In this document: positions 47,623-55,873 of the stretch, piece by piece
How the letters are laid out: each line of letters opens with the position of its first letter
Position numbering within the stretch: the stretch's first letter is position 1
NCBI RefSeq assembly: GCF_025989185.1
Contig: NZ_JAPDNT010000001.1
Span: forward strand, 434,001 to 498,000
DNA: 64,000 nt
Source: Limobrevibacterium gyesilva
GTDB lineage: Bacteria; Pseudomonadota; Alphaproteobacteria; Acetobacterales; Acetobacteraceae
Reading direction: 5' to 3'
Notes under the pieces: model-generated
What the model was told of the DNA's origin: nothing
Database searches by the model: none
The model's input: only the letters and a program-made list of their open reading frames with translations
Translations under genes and position numbers: made by a program

Positions 47623-48201
47623 ATGCCCGCCGCATTCTTCATCACCCATCCCGACGTGCAGATCGACCCCGCGGTGCCGGTGCCGGACTGGCCGCTGTCG
47701 AGCCGCGGCCGTGCCCGCATGCGTACAGCGCTGGCCCGCCCCTGGGTGCGCGGCATCCGCGCCATCCATGCCAGCACGGAGCGCAAGGCGGTCGACGCCG
47801 CGATGATCCTGGCTCGTGGCCTCGACCTGGAATTCACCACGCTCGCCGCACTCGGCGAGAACGACCGCTCCGCGACCGGCTACCTGCCGCGCGCGGAGTT
47901 CGAGGCAACGGCCGACGCCTTCTTTGCCCGCCCCCTGGAAAGCGTGCGCGGCTGGGAGCGGGCGGTGGACGCGCAGGCGCGCATCGTCGGCGCAGTGGAG
48001 GCGGTGCTGAGCATCGCTCCGGCCGAGGGCGACATCGCGATCGTCTCCCACGGCGCGGTGGGGGCCCTGCTGATCTGCGCGCTGGAAGGCCTGGCCATCA
48101 GCCGCAGCCAGGACCAGCCGCCGGGCGGCGGCGGCTACTACTACGCGTTCGACCTGCGCACCCGCCTGCTGCGCCATGACTGGACTGCCATCGATGCATG
48201 A
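47623..48201 (+). CDS. Histidine-phosphatase-superfamily protein with altered active-site motif
   Basis: A 192-residue protein of the phosphoglycerate-mutase-like fold. The usual RHG near the N-terminus is THP (ITHPDV, H9 retained), while the LSSRGRARM, STERKAVDAA and VSHGAVGALL regions of the family are kept. Loss of Arg and Gly next to the nucleophile may reduce phosphatase activity or define a subfamily. It ends over the next gene's start region. Substrate unknown. Confidence 0.82.
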   Translation: MPAAFFITHPDVQIDPAVPVPDWPLSSRGRARMRTALARPWVRGIRAIHASTERKAVDAAMILARGLDLEFTTLAALGENDRSATGYLPRAEFEATADAFFARPLESVRGWERAVDAQARIVGAVEAVLSIAPAEGDIAIVSHGAVGALLICALEGLAISRSQDQPPGGGGYYYAFDLRTRLLRHDWTAIDA

Positions 48202-48781
48202 AACCCTGGCGCAGGCCGCCGCCGCAGCCCGCGCCTGCACCCGCTGCGCCGCCGAACTGCCGCTGGGCCCGCGCCCGGTGCTGCGCGTCTCCGCCACTGC
48301 CCGGCTGCTGATCGTGGGCCAGGCGCCAGGGACGAAAGTCCACGAGACCGGCATCCCCTTTAACGACCCCTCCGGCGACCGGCTCCGCGCCTGGCTGCAA
48401 CTGAGCCGTGACGAATTCTACGACGAAGCCAGTATCGCCATCGTGCCGATGGGCCTGTGCTATCCCGGCCGCCTGCCCAGTGGCGGCGACCGCCCGCCCA
48501 TGCCTGTCTGTGCGCCGCTGTGGCACCCCCGCCTGCTGCCGCTGATGCCGCGCATCGCGCTCACGCTGGTGGTGGGCACGTACGCCATGGGCCGCCTGCT
48601 GGGCCGCGGGCCGATGACGGAGCATGTGCGCGACTTCCGCCGCCATCTGCCGCACCTGTTCCCGCTGCCGCATCCGTCGTGGCGCACGACTGGCTGGGAG
48701 CGCCGCAATCCCTGGTTCGCCATGGAGGTTCTGCCGGCGTTGCGAAGCCGGGTGCACGATGTATTGCACGATCGGCGATAG
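48194..48781 (+). CDS. Uracil-DNA glycosylase family protein
   Basis: Predicted DNA glycosylase-fold protein of 195 residues. The uracil-recognition-like motif is VGQAPGTKVHETGIPFND with GDRL, and the C-terminal HPSWR element (PHPSWR) is the H-P-S motif of the family. An N-terminal CTRC pair near residue 18 resembles cysteines of iron-sulfur family 4 enzymes, but the other two cysteines are not obvious, so an iron-sulfur cluster is uncertain. The ATG at 48194 overlaps the upstream stop; an in-frame start at 48176 also exists. It may remove uracil or another damaged base. Confidence 0.75.
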   Translation: MHETLAQAAAAARACTRCAAELPLGPRPVLRVSATARLLIVGQAPGTKVHETGIPFNDPSGDRLRAWLQLSRDEFYDEASIAIVPMGLCYPGRLPSGGDRPPMPVCAPLWHPRLLPLMPRIALTLVVGTYAMGRLLGRGPMTEHVRDFRRHLPHLFPLPHPSWRTTGWERRNPWFAMEVLPALRSRVHDVLHDRR

Positions 48782-48797
48782 CCGATTCGATCGCTGA

Positions 48798-50426
48798 TCA
48801 GGCCGCAGCCTGCTGCAATGCCCGCAGCAGCACCGTCTGGTGGCGCGCCATGAAAGCGTTGCGTTCGTGCAGCAGGCGGCTCAGCGCCATGTCGCACTGC
48901 CGGCGCAGCGCCTGTGGATCGGGCTCGCACCCCTTTCCGGTGGCAAAGATTGTCGCCACATTCTCGACAACCGTAAACAGCAGGTCGTTGCTCTCCCGCG
49001 TGAGGTTGCGCAAGGCCGCTTCGTAGGCATCGGTATCCGGCAGCCTGGGAAACAACTGCCGGATGACGGCAAGCTCGTTCCAGGCCCAGTTGAGTTGCGG
49101 CGTCAGGGCCCGGTGACCGTGGATCCAGCCGGTGACGTCCACGATGCGTGCCAGCGCCTGGTAGAATGCATCCAGGCGCGGGTCCAGGAAATCGTAGTCC
49201 GGCGCACACACATCGCCCTTCAGCCGCCCGCTCTGCTCCAGCGCGTCCTTGATCGGGGTGCCGTCATAGGGAAGCATCTTGCAGAACGTCGCGGCGGCGC
49301 TGCCGTCGCCGACGATGTCACGCAGAAACGCGACGTTGCCGTGCACCGACTCGAACGTGCTGGACGGGTCCAGGAGCATGAAACCGAACTCGAACATGAT
49401 GCCGAGCTGCTTCAGGGTTTGCACCGCCAGACGATTCTGCGCGACCGTGATGCCCTTGTTCAGGGTCACCAGCCCTTCCTCGGTTCCCGATTCCAGGCCC
49501 ATGTAGACGATATAGAGCCCGGCATCGCGCATGCGCACGAACAGCTCGGCATCGACGGCATCGGCGCGGCAGCTGATCTTCCAGATCATCCGCCCCACCA
49601 ATCCGCTGCGGTGCAGCTCGTCGACGAAGGCATGGGCCCAGGCCCGCCATTTCTTGCCGAACAGCGGAAAGTCGTCGTCCTGGAACAGGAAGATCGTGAT
49701 GCCGCGCTCCCGGTGCAGCAGCTGCATTTCCTGCACCACTTCCGCCGGCCTGCGGGTTCGCACGACCTTGCCCGGCGCGGTGCGATAGAACGTGTGGATC
49801 GAACAGAACGAGCAGGTGCGCGCGCACCCACGGCTTGCCAGGATCGGCAGGGCCTTGTGCCCCAGCACGATCTCGGGCGCGAAGCTGCGCTCGGGATAAG
49901 GCAGGCTGTCCAGGTCTTCGACCAACGGACGAGCCGCATTCGCCACGATGTCGCCGCCGCGGCGGTGGATGAGGCCGGGGATGCCGGTCCAGTCACGCCC
50001 CTCGGCGAGCGCCGCCACCATTTCCAGCAGCGTGATCTCGCCTTCGAAGCGAACCACACTGTCGAGCTCCGGCACTGTCGTGAGCGTCTGGCGGGAACTC
50101 AGGCTGGGGTAGTGGCCGCCCATGGTGAAATGGCAATCGACGCCGTGCGCGCGCAGGGTGCGGATCAGGTCGCCATAGCGGCGGATGTAGAACTGGAAGA
50201 TCAGCGAGAACCCGACGAGAATCGGATCGGCCCGCCGGATCGCCGCCACGATGTCGTCAGGCGGCAACTCGATATCGAGCAACTCCACGCAATATCCGGC
50301 CCGCCGCAGCGTGGATGACAGATACCCCAGGCCGAGATTTCCCTGCGCCTGGAAACCGACAAGGATCACCGGCCGCGCTTGCGCGCCGCTGCCCGCAACC
50401 GCCGCCGTGCGCAACTCGGTTGCCAT
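48798..50426 (-). CDS. B12-binding-type radical SAM protein
   Basis: Radical SAM enzyme with an N-terminal cobalamin-binding-like domain, 542 residues. The N-terminal domain (about 18-140) has GLGYLSSTLRRAG and the VRFEGEITLLEM boundary motif typical of class B enzymes. The [4Fe-4S] motif is RGCARTCSFCSIH with C201, C205 and C208 (CxxxCxxC), followed by a TIM-barrel region with QDDDF, YMGLESGTEEGL and a long C-terminal helical extension (about 400-542). It is 54 bp downstream of a 72-residue Trp-rich protein gene on the same strand, probably one operon. Reaction unknown: methylation or a radical rearrangement of that partner is an attractive but untested idea. Confidence 0.9.
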   Translation of the reverse strand: MATELRTAAVAGSGAQARPVILVGFQAQGNLGLGYLSSTLRRAGYCVELLDIELPPDDIVAAIRRADPILVGFSLIFQFYIRRYGDLIRTLRAHGVDCHFTMGGHYPSLSSRQTLTTVPELDSVVRFEGEITLLEMVAALAEGRDWTGIPGLIHRRGGDIVANAARPLVEDLDSLPYPERSFAPEIVLGHKALPILASRGCARTCSFCSIHTFYRTAPGKVVRTRRPAEVVQEMQLLHRERGITIFLFQDDDFPLFGKKWRAWAHAFVDELHRSGLVGRMIWKISCRADAVDAELFVRMRDAGLYIVYMGLESGTEEGLVTLNKGITVAQNRLAVQTLKQLGIMFEFGFMLLDPSSTFESVHGNVAFLRDIVGDGSAAATFCKMLPYDGTPIKDALEQSGRLKGDVCAPDYDFLDPRLDAFYQALARIVDVTGWIHGHRALTPQLNWAWNELAVIRQLFPRLPDTDAYEAALRNLTRESNDLLFTVVENVATIFATGKGCEPDPQALRRQCDMALSRLLHERNAFMARHQTVLLRALQQAAA

Positions 50427-50480
50427 GTTCCGTGCTCCCGATCACCGGGTCCCGTCGGCACCCGGCCCGCCATGGACCGG

Positions 50481-50699
50481 TCAGCCCCGCTGCTGCGACA
50501 GGACCTTCATGCTCGCATCGATCGACTTCGTCTGCGCCGCCAGGATGTCCTTCTGCAACTGCAGATGGATGGTCGCGAGCTGCGTCAGCACATTCTTGTC
50601 GAGCTCCTGGATGATCCACCAGGGAACCGGATCCCACCACCATCTCGGGTTGAACTGCAGGACTTCGGGCAGGGCCTGGGCCGCTTCGGGCTTGCGCAT
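50481..50699 (-). CDS. Small Trp-rich protein of unknown function, partner of radical SAM enzyme
   Basis: A 72-residue protein with no signal peptide and no recognised domain. Its notable part is NPRWWWDPVPWWIIQE (residues 18-33) with five Trp and three Pro in 16 residues, followed by an amphipathic helix of about 35 residues, LTQLATIHLQLQKDIL to MKVLSQQ. It has no Cys. The ATG at 50699 has a near-perfect GGAGGA seven bases upstream, which supports a real gene; the frame is open twelve more codons upstream to 50735. The next gene is the radical SAM enzyme. It could be a ribosomally made substrate, a small accessory protein, or a phasin-like peptide. Confidence 0.7.
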   Translation of the reverse strand: MRKPEAAQALPEVLQFNPRWWWDPVPWWIIQELDKNVLTQLATIHLQLQKDILAAQTKSIDASMKVLSQQRG

Positions 50700-50868
50700 C
50701 GTGTCCTCCGCTCGTTCATGGGCCGGCGGCCGCATCCGCCATTCACGCAGATGCGAATTGCCGACTTTGAAACGCTAACAGAAAGGATGCCGCGCGGTTG
50801 TTCACGATGTCGGGAAACGCGGTCAACGTTATGACCGTCGTGACGCGGCCGCGTTCGTCACGCGCGCG

Positions 50869-51285
50869 TCATTGGTCCATCTCGCCTTCGATGGCCTCGA
50901 TCTCGGCGTCGCTGAAGCCGAAATGGTGCGCGATCTCGTGCACCAGCACATTGCGCACCAGGCGATAGAGGTCTTCGCCCTCCTCCACCCATTCCAGCAG
51001 GATCGGCTGGCGGTACAGGAAGATCCGGTCAGGCATCCGCGCGACGTCGCCGACGCTGCGCAGATGCAGCGGCGTGCCGTGATACAGCCCGGTGAGGTCC
51101 CACGCGCTCTCGATGCCCATCTCGTCCAGCGTGGCGTCGTCCGCCATCTCCTCGACGGTGATGCCGACACCGGCGACATGGCGGCGCAGCCGCGACGGGA
51201 TCGCGGCCAGCGCGCGCTCGGCCAGGTCGGTGATATCATCGAGGTCCGGCGGCGTGGTGAAGCGGCGAGGGTCATGCCTGGTCAT
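50869..51285 (-). CDS. MMP-like-domain metallopeptidase family protein
   Basis: Predicted zincin-like protein of 138 residues with [11 protein letters not shown] (H116, E117, H120, and D in FSD) near the C-terminus, the pattern of the bacterial metallopeptidase family PF06262. Family segment LYHGTPL is also present. The size and C-terminal location of the zinc motif match that family, whose targets are unknown. It is 170 bp from the Trp-rich gene and 52 bp from the divergent phhB gene. Confidence 0.82.
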   Translation of the reverse strand: MTRHDPRRFTTPPDLDDITDLAERALAAIPSRLRRHVAGVGITVEEMADDATLDEMGIESAWDLTGLYHGTPLHLRSVGDVARMPDRIFLYRQPILLEWVEEGEDLYRLVRNVLVHEIAHHFGFSDAEIEAIEGEMDQ

Positions 51286-51337
51286 CCCCACAGCACGGCA
51301 CGCGGGCGGCGCACGGGTCAAGACAGGAGGACGGGAC

Positions 51338-51640
51338 ATGAGCGAGAAACTGACGCAGACGGCGCGCGACGCGCTGCCGGCGCTGCTGCCGGAATGGTCG
51401 GCAACGGCCGGCCGCGACGCGCTCCAGCGCAGCTTCCGGTTCCGTGACTTCAACGAGGCCTGGGGATTCATGACCCGGGTCGCCCTGCTGGCCGAGAAGC
51501 ACGACCACCACCCGGAATGGTCGAATGTCTGGAATCGCGTCGAGATCACCCTGTCCAGCCATGACGCCGGGGGCCTCAGCGCACGCGATGTGGCGCTGGC
51601 CCAGGCCATCGACGAAGTGGCGGGCGATACGCAGCGGTGA
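51338..51640 (+). CDS. phhB: Pterin-4a-carbinolamine dehydratase
   Basis: Recycles the pterin cofactor of aromatic amino acid hydroxylases; 100 residues. The active-site motif is [17 protein letters not shown] (54-70), with the three histidines used for catalysis. AGGAGG lies 7 bases upstream of the ATG at 51338. An alternative longer frame extends upstream antisense to the metallopeptidase and is spurious. No phenylalanine hydroxylase is adjacent. The mmcB start overlaps its stop as GTGA. Confidence 0.95.
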   Translation: MSEKLTQTARDALPALLPEWSATAGRDALQRSFRFRDFNEAWGFMTRVALLAEKHDHHPEWSNVWNRVEITLSSHDAGGLSARDVALAQAIDEVAGDTQR

Positions 51641-52110
51641 CCGACCTTCCCAGCTTCCCCGAACGCGCCCTCGCCATCCGCCGCGCGGCCGCGCGCCTGT
51701 GCGGCCAGCTCGGCTGGGCGCCCGTGCACGAGATGCCGCTGCCCAATGGCCGCCGCGCCGACATCATGGCCCTGCGCCCCGATGGCGGATTTGCCTGCAT
51801 CGAGGTGAAATCCGGGCCGCGTGACTTCCTGACCGACGGGAAATGGCCGGAATACCGGGCGTTCAGCGACGCCCTCTATTTCGCTGTGGACGCCGACTTC
51901 CCGCAGGAGCTGCTGCCCGGCGATACCGGCCTCATCGTCGCGTGGGAACGCAGCGCCGAGGTTCTGCGCGAGGCGCCTGGCCATCCGCTGCCTTCGGCCC
52001 GCCGGCGCGCGTTGCTGCATCGCTTCGCCGCCCTGGCGGCCAGCCGGCTGGCGATGCTGGAAGACCCGGCCGGCGCGGTGGCCCTGCGCACCGCGCTGCG
52101 GGTGGAATAG
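51637..52110 (+). CDS. mmcB: MmcB-family DNA repair protein
   Basis: Predicted DNA repair protein of 157 residues, family first linked to mitomycin C resistance in Caulobacter. The nuclease-like core is [22 protein letters not shown], a D-x(n)-E-x-K pattern of restriction-endonuclease-like folds, followed by [11 protein letters not shown] and [12 protein letters not shown]. Start is a GTG overlapping the phhB stop (GTGA), hence translational coupling. Repair of crosslinks or UV damage is inferred from the family; no regulatory SOS box was checked in detail. Confidence 0.85.
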   Translation: MTDLPSFPERALAIRRAAARLCGQLGWAPVHEMPLPNGRRADIMALRPDGGFACIEVKSGPRDFLTDGKWPEYRAFSDALYFAVDADFPQELLPGDTGLIVAWERSAEVLREAPGHPLPSARRRALLHRFAALAASRLAMLEDPAGAVALRTALRVE

Positions 52111-52125
52111 CGGCGAACACCGCCG

Positions 52126-53598
52126 CTAATCGCCGGTTGCTTCGGGCAGCATCTCCGCCAGCATCACGCGGCCGCCCCACTCCTCCAGCAGGTCGGCGCC
52201 CGCCATCTGCTCTGGCGGACGGTCGGCGCCGTTCACCAGCAGGTCGGGCCGCAACGCGCGCAGCAGTTCGGCCGGCGTGTCCTCGGTGTTGACCACCACC
52301 AGGTCGACGCAGGGCAGGCTGGCCAGGCGGGCGGCGCGAACCGGCTCGGGCTGCAGCGGCCGGGCCTCGCCCTTGTTGCGACGCACCACGGCGTCACTGT
52401 CCACCGCGACGATCAGCCGATCGCACGCGCCGCGCGCCTGTTCCAACAGATGCACGTGGCCTGGGCGCAGCGGCCCGAAGCAGCCATGCGTGAAGCCGGT
52501 GCGCCAGCCGTTGCGGCGCCAGCGTTCGGCGCGCTCTGCCGCTGCCTCGGTGGTCACGATCTTGCGCAGCGCGCCGGCTTGCGGCGAGATCGCGGCCAGC
52601 AGGTCGCTCTCGCGCGCGACGGCCGTGCCCATCTTGCCCACCACCACGCCGGCGGCGATGTTTGCCAGCCGCACCGCCAGCCGCAGATCGAGCCCGCACG
52701 CGAGCCCGGCGCCCAGCGTGGCCACGGCGGTGTCGCCGGTGCCGGAGATGTCGAACACCTCCGCCGCCTCGACCGGGAAATGCATGGCCCCCTGGGCGTC
52801 CACCAGGGTCATGCCGTCCTCGTTGCGCATGATCAGCACAGCGCCGAAACCGTGACGCAGGCGCAGGGCGTCGCCGGCGGCGGCCACTGCGGCGTCGCTG
52901 TCCACCGGCATCGCCACGGCCAGGCCCAGGTCCCGGCTGGCGACCACGATCACGTCGGTGCCGGCGTAGCGGGCATAGTCATGCCCGTGCACGTCGGCCA
53001 CCACCCGCCGCCCGGCCTGCCGCGCGGCCGCGATCAGGCTCGCGGGCGCCTCGTCGGCCAGCACGCCCTTGCGGTAGTCGGACAGGATGGTGACAGAGGT
53101 GGCCACCATCGCGTCGCGGGCGATGCGCAGCATGCGGTCCATCAGCCTCGGGTTGATCGGCCGCGTGTCCTCGCGGTCGGCGCGCAGCAGCTGGTGGCCC
53201 TGCAGCGGCCGCCCCTGGGCCACGAAACGCGTCTTCATGGTGGTGATGCGGCTGCCCTGCACCAGCAGCCAGGGCTCCACGCCCGGCTGCCCGCCGATCA
53301 GGCCGGTGAGGTCCGAGCCCGCCTGGTCGTCGCCGACCACCGATATGAAGGCGACTGCCGCCCCGAGCGCGCCCAGGTTGCGCACCACGTTGCCGGCGCC
53401 GCCGGGCAGCGCAATCTCGCGCTGCACCGCCAGCACGGGCACGGGCGCCTCGGGGCTGATCCGCTCGACCTCGCCATAGACGTACCGGTCCAGCATGGCG
53501 TCGCCGATCACCAGGACGCTGGACCGTGCCAGCCGGCGCATGGCAGCGGCGAGATCGGCAGCGGTGTGGTCAGGCGCGGCCGTGGAGATTGGATCCAT
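52126..53598 (-). CDS. hldE: HldE-like bifunctional heptose kinase/adenylyltransferase, divergent
   Basis: Two-domain enzyme of ADP-heptose synthesis for LPS: N-terminal PfkB-type kinase (about 20-325) and C-terminal adenylyltransferase (about 355-490), 490 residues. LDRYVYGEVERISPEAPVPV and GGAGNVVRNLGALG are canonical; DISGTGDTAVATLG is the kinase catalytic motif. The adenylyltransferase part is altered: GCFGPLRPGHVHLL replaces GCFDILHxGHVxYL, so the first His of HxGH is R378, and the usual C-terminal STTN tail is absent. The kinase TPNLSE site reads VVASRDLG. The enzyme may be divergent in function or partly inactive. Start M at 53598. Confidence 0.85.
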   Translation of the reverse strand: MDPISTAAPDHTAADLAAAMRRLARSSVLVIGDAMLDRYVYGEVERISPEAPVPVLAVQREIALPGGAGNVVRNLGALGAAVAFISVVGDDQAGSDLTGLIGGQPGVEPWLLVQGSRITTMKTRFVAQGRPLQGHQLLRADREDTRPINPRLMDRMLRIARDAMVATSVTILSDYRKGVLADEAPASLIAAARQAGRRVVADVHGHDYARYAGTDVIVVASRDLGLAVAMPVDSDAAVAAAGDALRLRHGFGAVLIMRNEDGMTLVDAQGAMHFPVEAAEVFDISGTGDTAVATLGAGLACGLDLRLAVRLANIAAGVVVGKMGTAVARESDLLAAISPQAGALRKIVTTEAAAERAERWRRNGWRTGFTHGCFGPLRPGHVHLLEQARGACDRLIVAVDSDAVVRRNKGEARPLQPEPVRAARLASLPCVDLVVVNTEDTPAELLRALRPDLLVNGADRPPEQMAGADLLEEWGGRVMLAEMLPEATGD

Positions 53599-53666
53599 GC
53601 ACGCCCCCGTAGCGAAGCGGGCCGGCAGTTGCAAGCGCGCGGCACCCGACTTGCGAAACCGTTTTC

Positions 53667-54407
53667 TCAGGTCTGCAGGAACCGCACGCTGTCGGCTTCC
53701 AGCACGGCGCAGCTGAGCGGGCCGCCCAGGACCGCGCCGGTATCGACGCCGATCCGGTGCGGATGGACAGACGGCGCATCCTCGGGCGTGTGCCCGTGCA
53801 CGGCCACCGCCGGCAGCAGGCCGTCATAGGACAGGAACGGCTCGCGGATCCACAGCAGATCCTCGCGCGCCTGCGCTTCCAGGTTCACGCCCGGCCGCAG
53901 CCCGGCATGCACGAACACATAGCCGCCGACGCGATACAGCAGCGACAGGCCGCGCAGGAAGCCGAGATGGGCGGGCGGTATGGCGCGCTGCCACGCGGCC
54001 GGGCCGCCGCGCCACGGTATGCCCCAGCTCGCCAGCGTGTCGCCGCCGCCGTTGCGCAACCACAGATCGGCCGCCCCCAGGTCGCCGCTGGCCAGGGCTG
54101 TCAGCAGCATGTCCTCATGGTTGCCCGCCAGGTTGAACACGCGCGCACCGGCCGCCCCCGGCACCGGGAACGGCCGGATCAGGCGCTCGATGACGCCGGC
54201 GCTGTCCGGGCCTCGATCGATGTAATCGCCGAGATGGATCACCAGCGCACGCGCCACCGGCCGCGCCGCGAGATCCTCGGCGACGGCCGCGTGCATCCGG
54301 TCCAGCCGGTCGGCGCAGCCATGCACGTCGCCGATCGCATAGACCCGCTGCCCCGGGGGCAGGGTGGCAGGGGCGGGAGTCACGGACGCTAACGTTTCGG
54401 CAACCAT
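53667..54407 (-). CDS. Metallophosphoesterase (Ser/Thr phosphatase-like)
   Basis: Predicted metal-dependent phosphatase of 246 residues related to bacterial PrpA and bis(5'-nucleosyl) tetraphosphatases. The metal motifs are GDVHG (D27, H29), GDYIDRG (D61, D64), GNHE (N96, H97), HAG and VHGHTP near the C-terminus. Targets may be proteins or dinucleotides. It starts at ATG 54407 with 65 bp to the divergent EAL-like gene and 68 bp from the HldE start on the other side. Confidence 0.88.
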   Translation of the reverse strand: MVAETLASVTPAPATLPPGQRVYAIGDVHGCADRLDRMHAAVAEDLAARPVARALVIHLGDYIDRGPDSAGVIERLIRPFPVPGAAGARVFNLAGNHEDMLLTALASGDLGAADLWLRNGGGDTLASWGIPWRGGPAAWQRAIPPAHLGFLRGLSLLYRVGGYVFVHAGLRPGVNLEAQAREDLLWIREPFLSYDGLLPAVAVHGHTPEDAPSVHPHRIGVDTGAVLGGPLSCAVLEADSVRFLQT

Positions 54408-54472
54408 GCCGTATCAGCCTACCCCCGGCAGCTCGCAAAACGCGAGCGCCCCTTCGGGAGCCACCGGGCAGT

Positions 54473-55873
54473 ATGATGAACCCAGGACGGGTGGCGCACG
54501 CAGGTGGACAGGCCGGGTCGGCGCCCGCGCCCGGATTGCTGGCGGCTCTCGGGCTGGCCGGCAGCGGGCCCGACAAGGCCGCCGAACGGCATCTGCTGGA
54601 AGCGGCGCACCGGCTGCCACAGGAATGGGCCGCGTTGGTCCTGCATTTGTCGCGGCTGCAGCAGCCGGCGCCGCGTCCGCATCACCGCCGCGTCGCGCGG
54701 GCCTTGCTGCAGGAGGCGGCACAGCGGCACGACGGCCAGGTGTTGGCGCTGCGCAATGGCGACCTGGTGCTGTTGTACCGCGCTCATATGCTGCGTGCCG
54801 GGGCCGCGGGCACGCCGCTGGCCGTCACCCTGGCGCAGCTGCTCCAGGCGGTCGCACCGGATCCCGCCGCGGTCATCTCAGTCTGGCCGCTCGGCGAGGC
54901 TCGCGACCAGTTGCTAGGCTATGCCGCCGAGCGGCTCATCGAACCCAGCCCGGGCGGGTGGCACGACAGCGATGCGGTCGCCGACCCCGAGAGCATCGAC
55001 CGCCTCGCGCTGCTGGCCGAAGGCGGGCGGCTGACCGACCTGCTGCACCGTCAGACCGCCGTGCTGCTTGGCCAGAGCCGCGCGCGGCCCGGCAACGCGC
55101 TGCGGCCGATCTATCGCGAAGTGAGCGTCTCGCTCGCGGCACTGGAGGCCCGGACCGGGGCGGGGCCGGTCGATGCCGACCCGTTCCTGTTCCGCCATCT
55201 GGCAGGGCGGCTCGACCAGCACATGCTCGCCGCCTTGCGGCAAGAGATCGGCGGCGCCGGCGCGCTCGACGCTGCGACGGCGCCGCGCCTGCAGGTCAAC
55301 CTGACCCTTTCGGGCATCCTGTCCGGTGGTTTCGAGAAGCTGGCCGCCGCGACCGTCCGCGCCGGCGCGACCCTTGGCGTGGAAGTGGCCCTGGCGGAAG
55401 CCGGCGCCGACCTCGTTGCGTTCGCGCGTGCCCGCAACCGGCTCGCCGCCGCCGGCATGGAGCTGGTGCTGGACGGCGTCTCGCATCTGGCGCTGCTGCT
55501 GACCTGCCCCGAGGCGCTGGGGGCCGGTCTGGTGAAGCTCGACTGGTCCCCCCGAATGGCGCGACTGGCGCCTGGGGAACAACAAGAATTGACCGCAGCC
55601 GTGTCCAGGCTGGGGGTTCAGCGCATCGTGCTGAATCACGCCGAGACGGAGACGGCGGTCCAGTGGGGCATCGCGCAGGGCATCCGCCGCTTCCAGGGCC
55701 GGCACGTCGACGCCATGCTGGGCGTCGGCCGGATCGTGGCCTGCCCCGCCAGCCACGCCTGCACGCTGCGTCAATGCATCGAGCGCGGCGCCGCCGCGGC
55801 TCCGGCAGGACGGGCGGGCTGCACCGTCCCGGCGTTGCTGGACGCCGCCGCCCCGCCGGAGCCGGTGCCCTGA
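54473..55873 (+). CDS. EAL-like degenerate domain protein, tandem paralogue 1
   Basis: A 466-residue protein with no certain name. The C-terminal half resembles an EAL phosphodiesterase fold with motifs lost: KLDWSPRM sits where KIDRSF is expected, VQRIVLNHAETETAVQWGIAQG and RRFQGRHVD resemble VIAEGVET and QGYLFS, but the EAL signature and metal ligands are missing. It is therefore likely a catalytically dead c-di-GMP-binding or protein-binding protein. RPHHRRVARALLQ, LALRNGDLVLLYR and DPFLFRHLAGRLDQHMLA are shared with the next gene. The reading frame ends at a TGA overlapped by the next gene's likely start (CTGA). Confidence 0.7.
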   Translation: MMNPGRVAHAGGQAGSAPAPGLLAALGLAGSGPDKAAERHLLEAAHRLPQEWAALVLHLSRLQQPAPRPHHRRVARALLQEAAQRHDGQVLALRNGDLVLLYRAHMLRAGAAGTPLAVTLAQLLQAVAPDPAAVISVWPLGEARDQLLGYAAERLIEPSPGGWHDSDAVADPESIDRLALLAEGGRLTDLLHRQTAVLLGQSRARPGNALRPIYREVSVSLAALEARTGAGPVDADPFLFRHLAGRLDQHMLAALRQEIGGAGALDAATAPRLQVNLTLSGILSGGFEKLAAATVRAGATLGVEVALAEAGADLVAFARARNRLAAAGMELVLDGVSHLALLLTCPEALGAGLVKLDWSPRMARLAPGEQQELTAAVSRLGVQRIVLNHAETETAVQWGIAQGIRRFQGRHVDAMLGVGRIVACPASHACTLRQCIERGAAAAPAGRAGCTVPALLDAAAPPEPVP

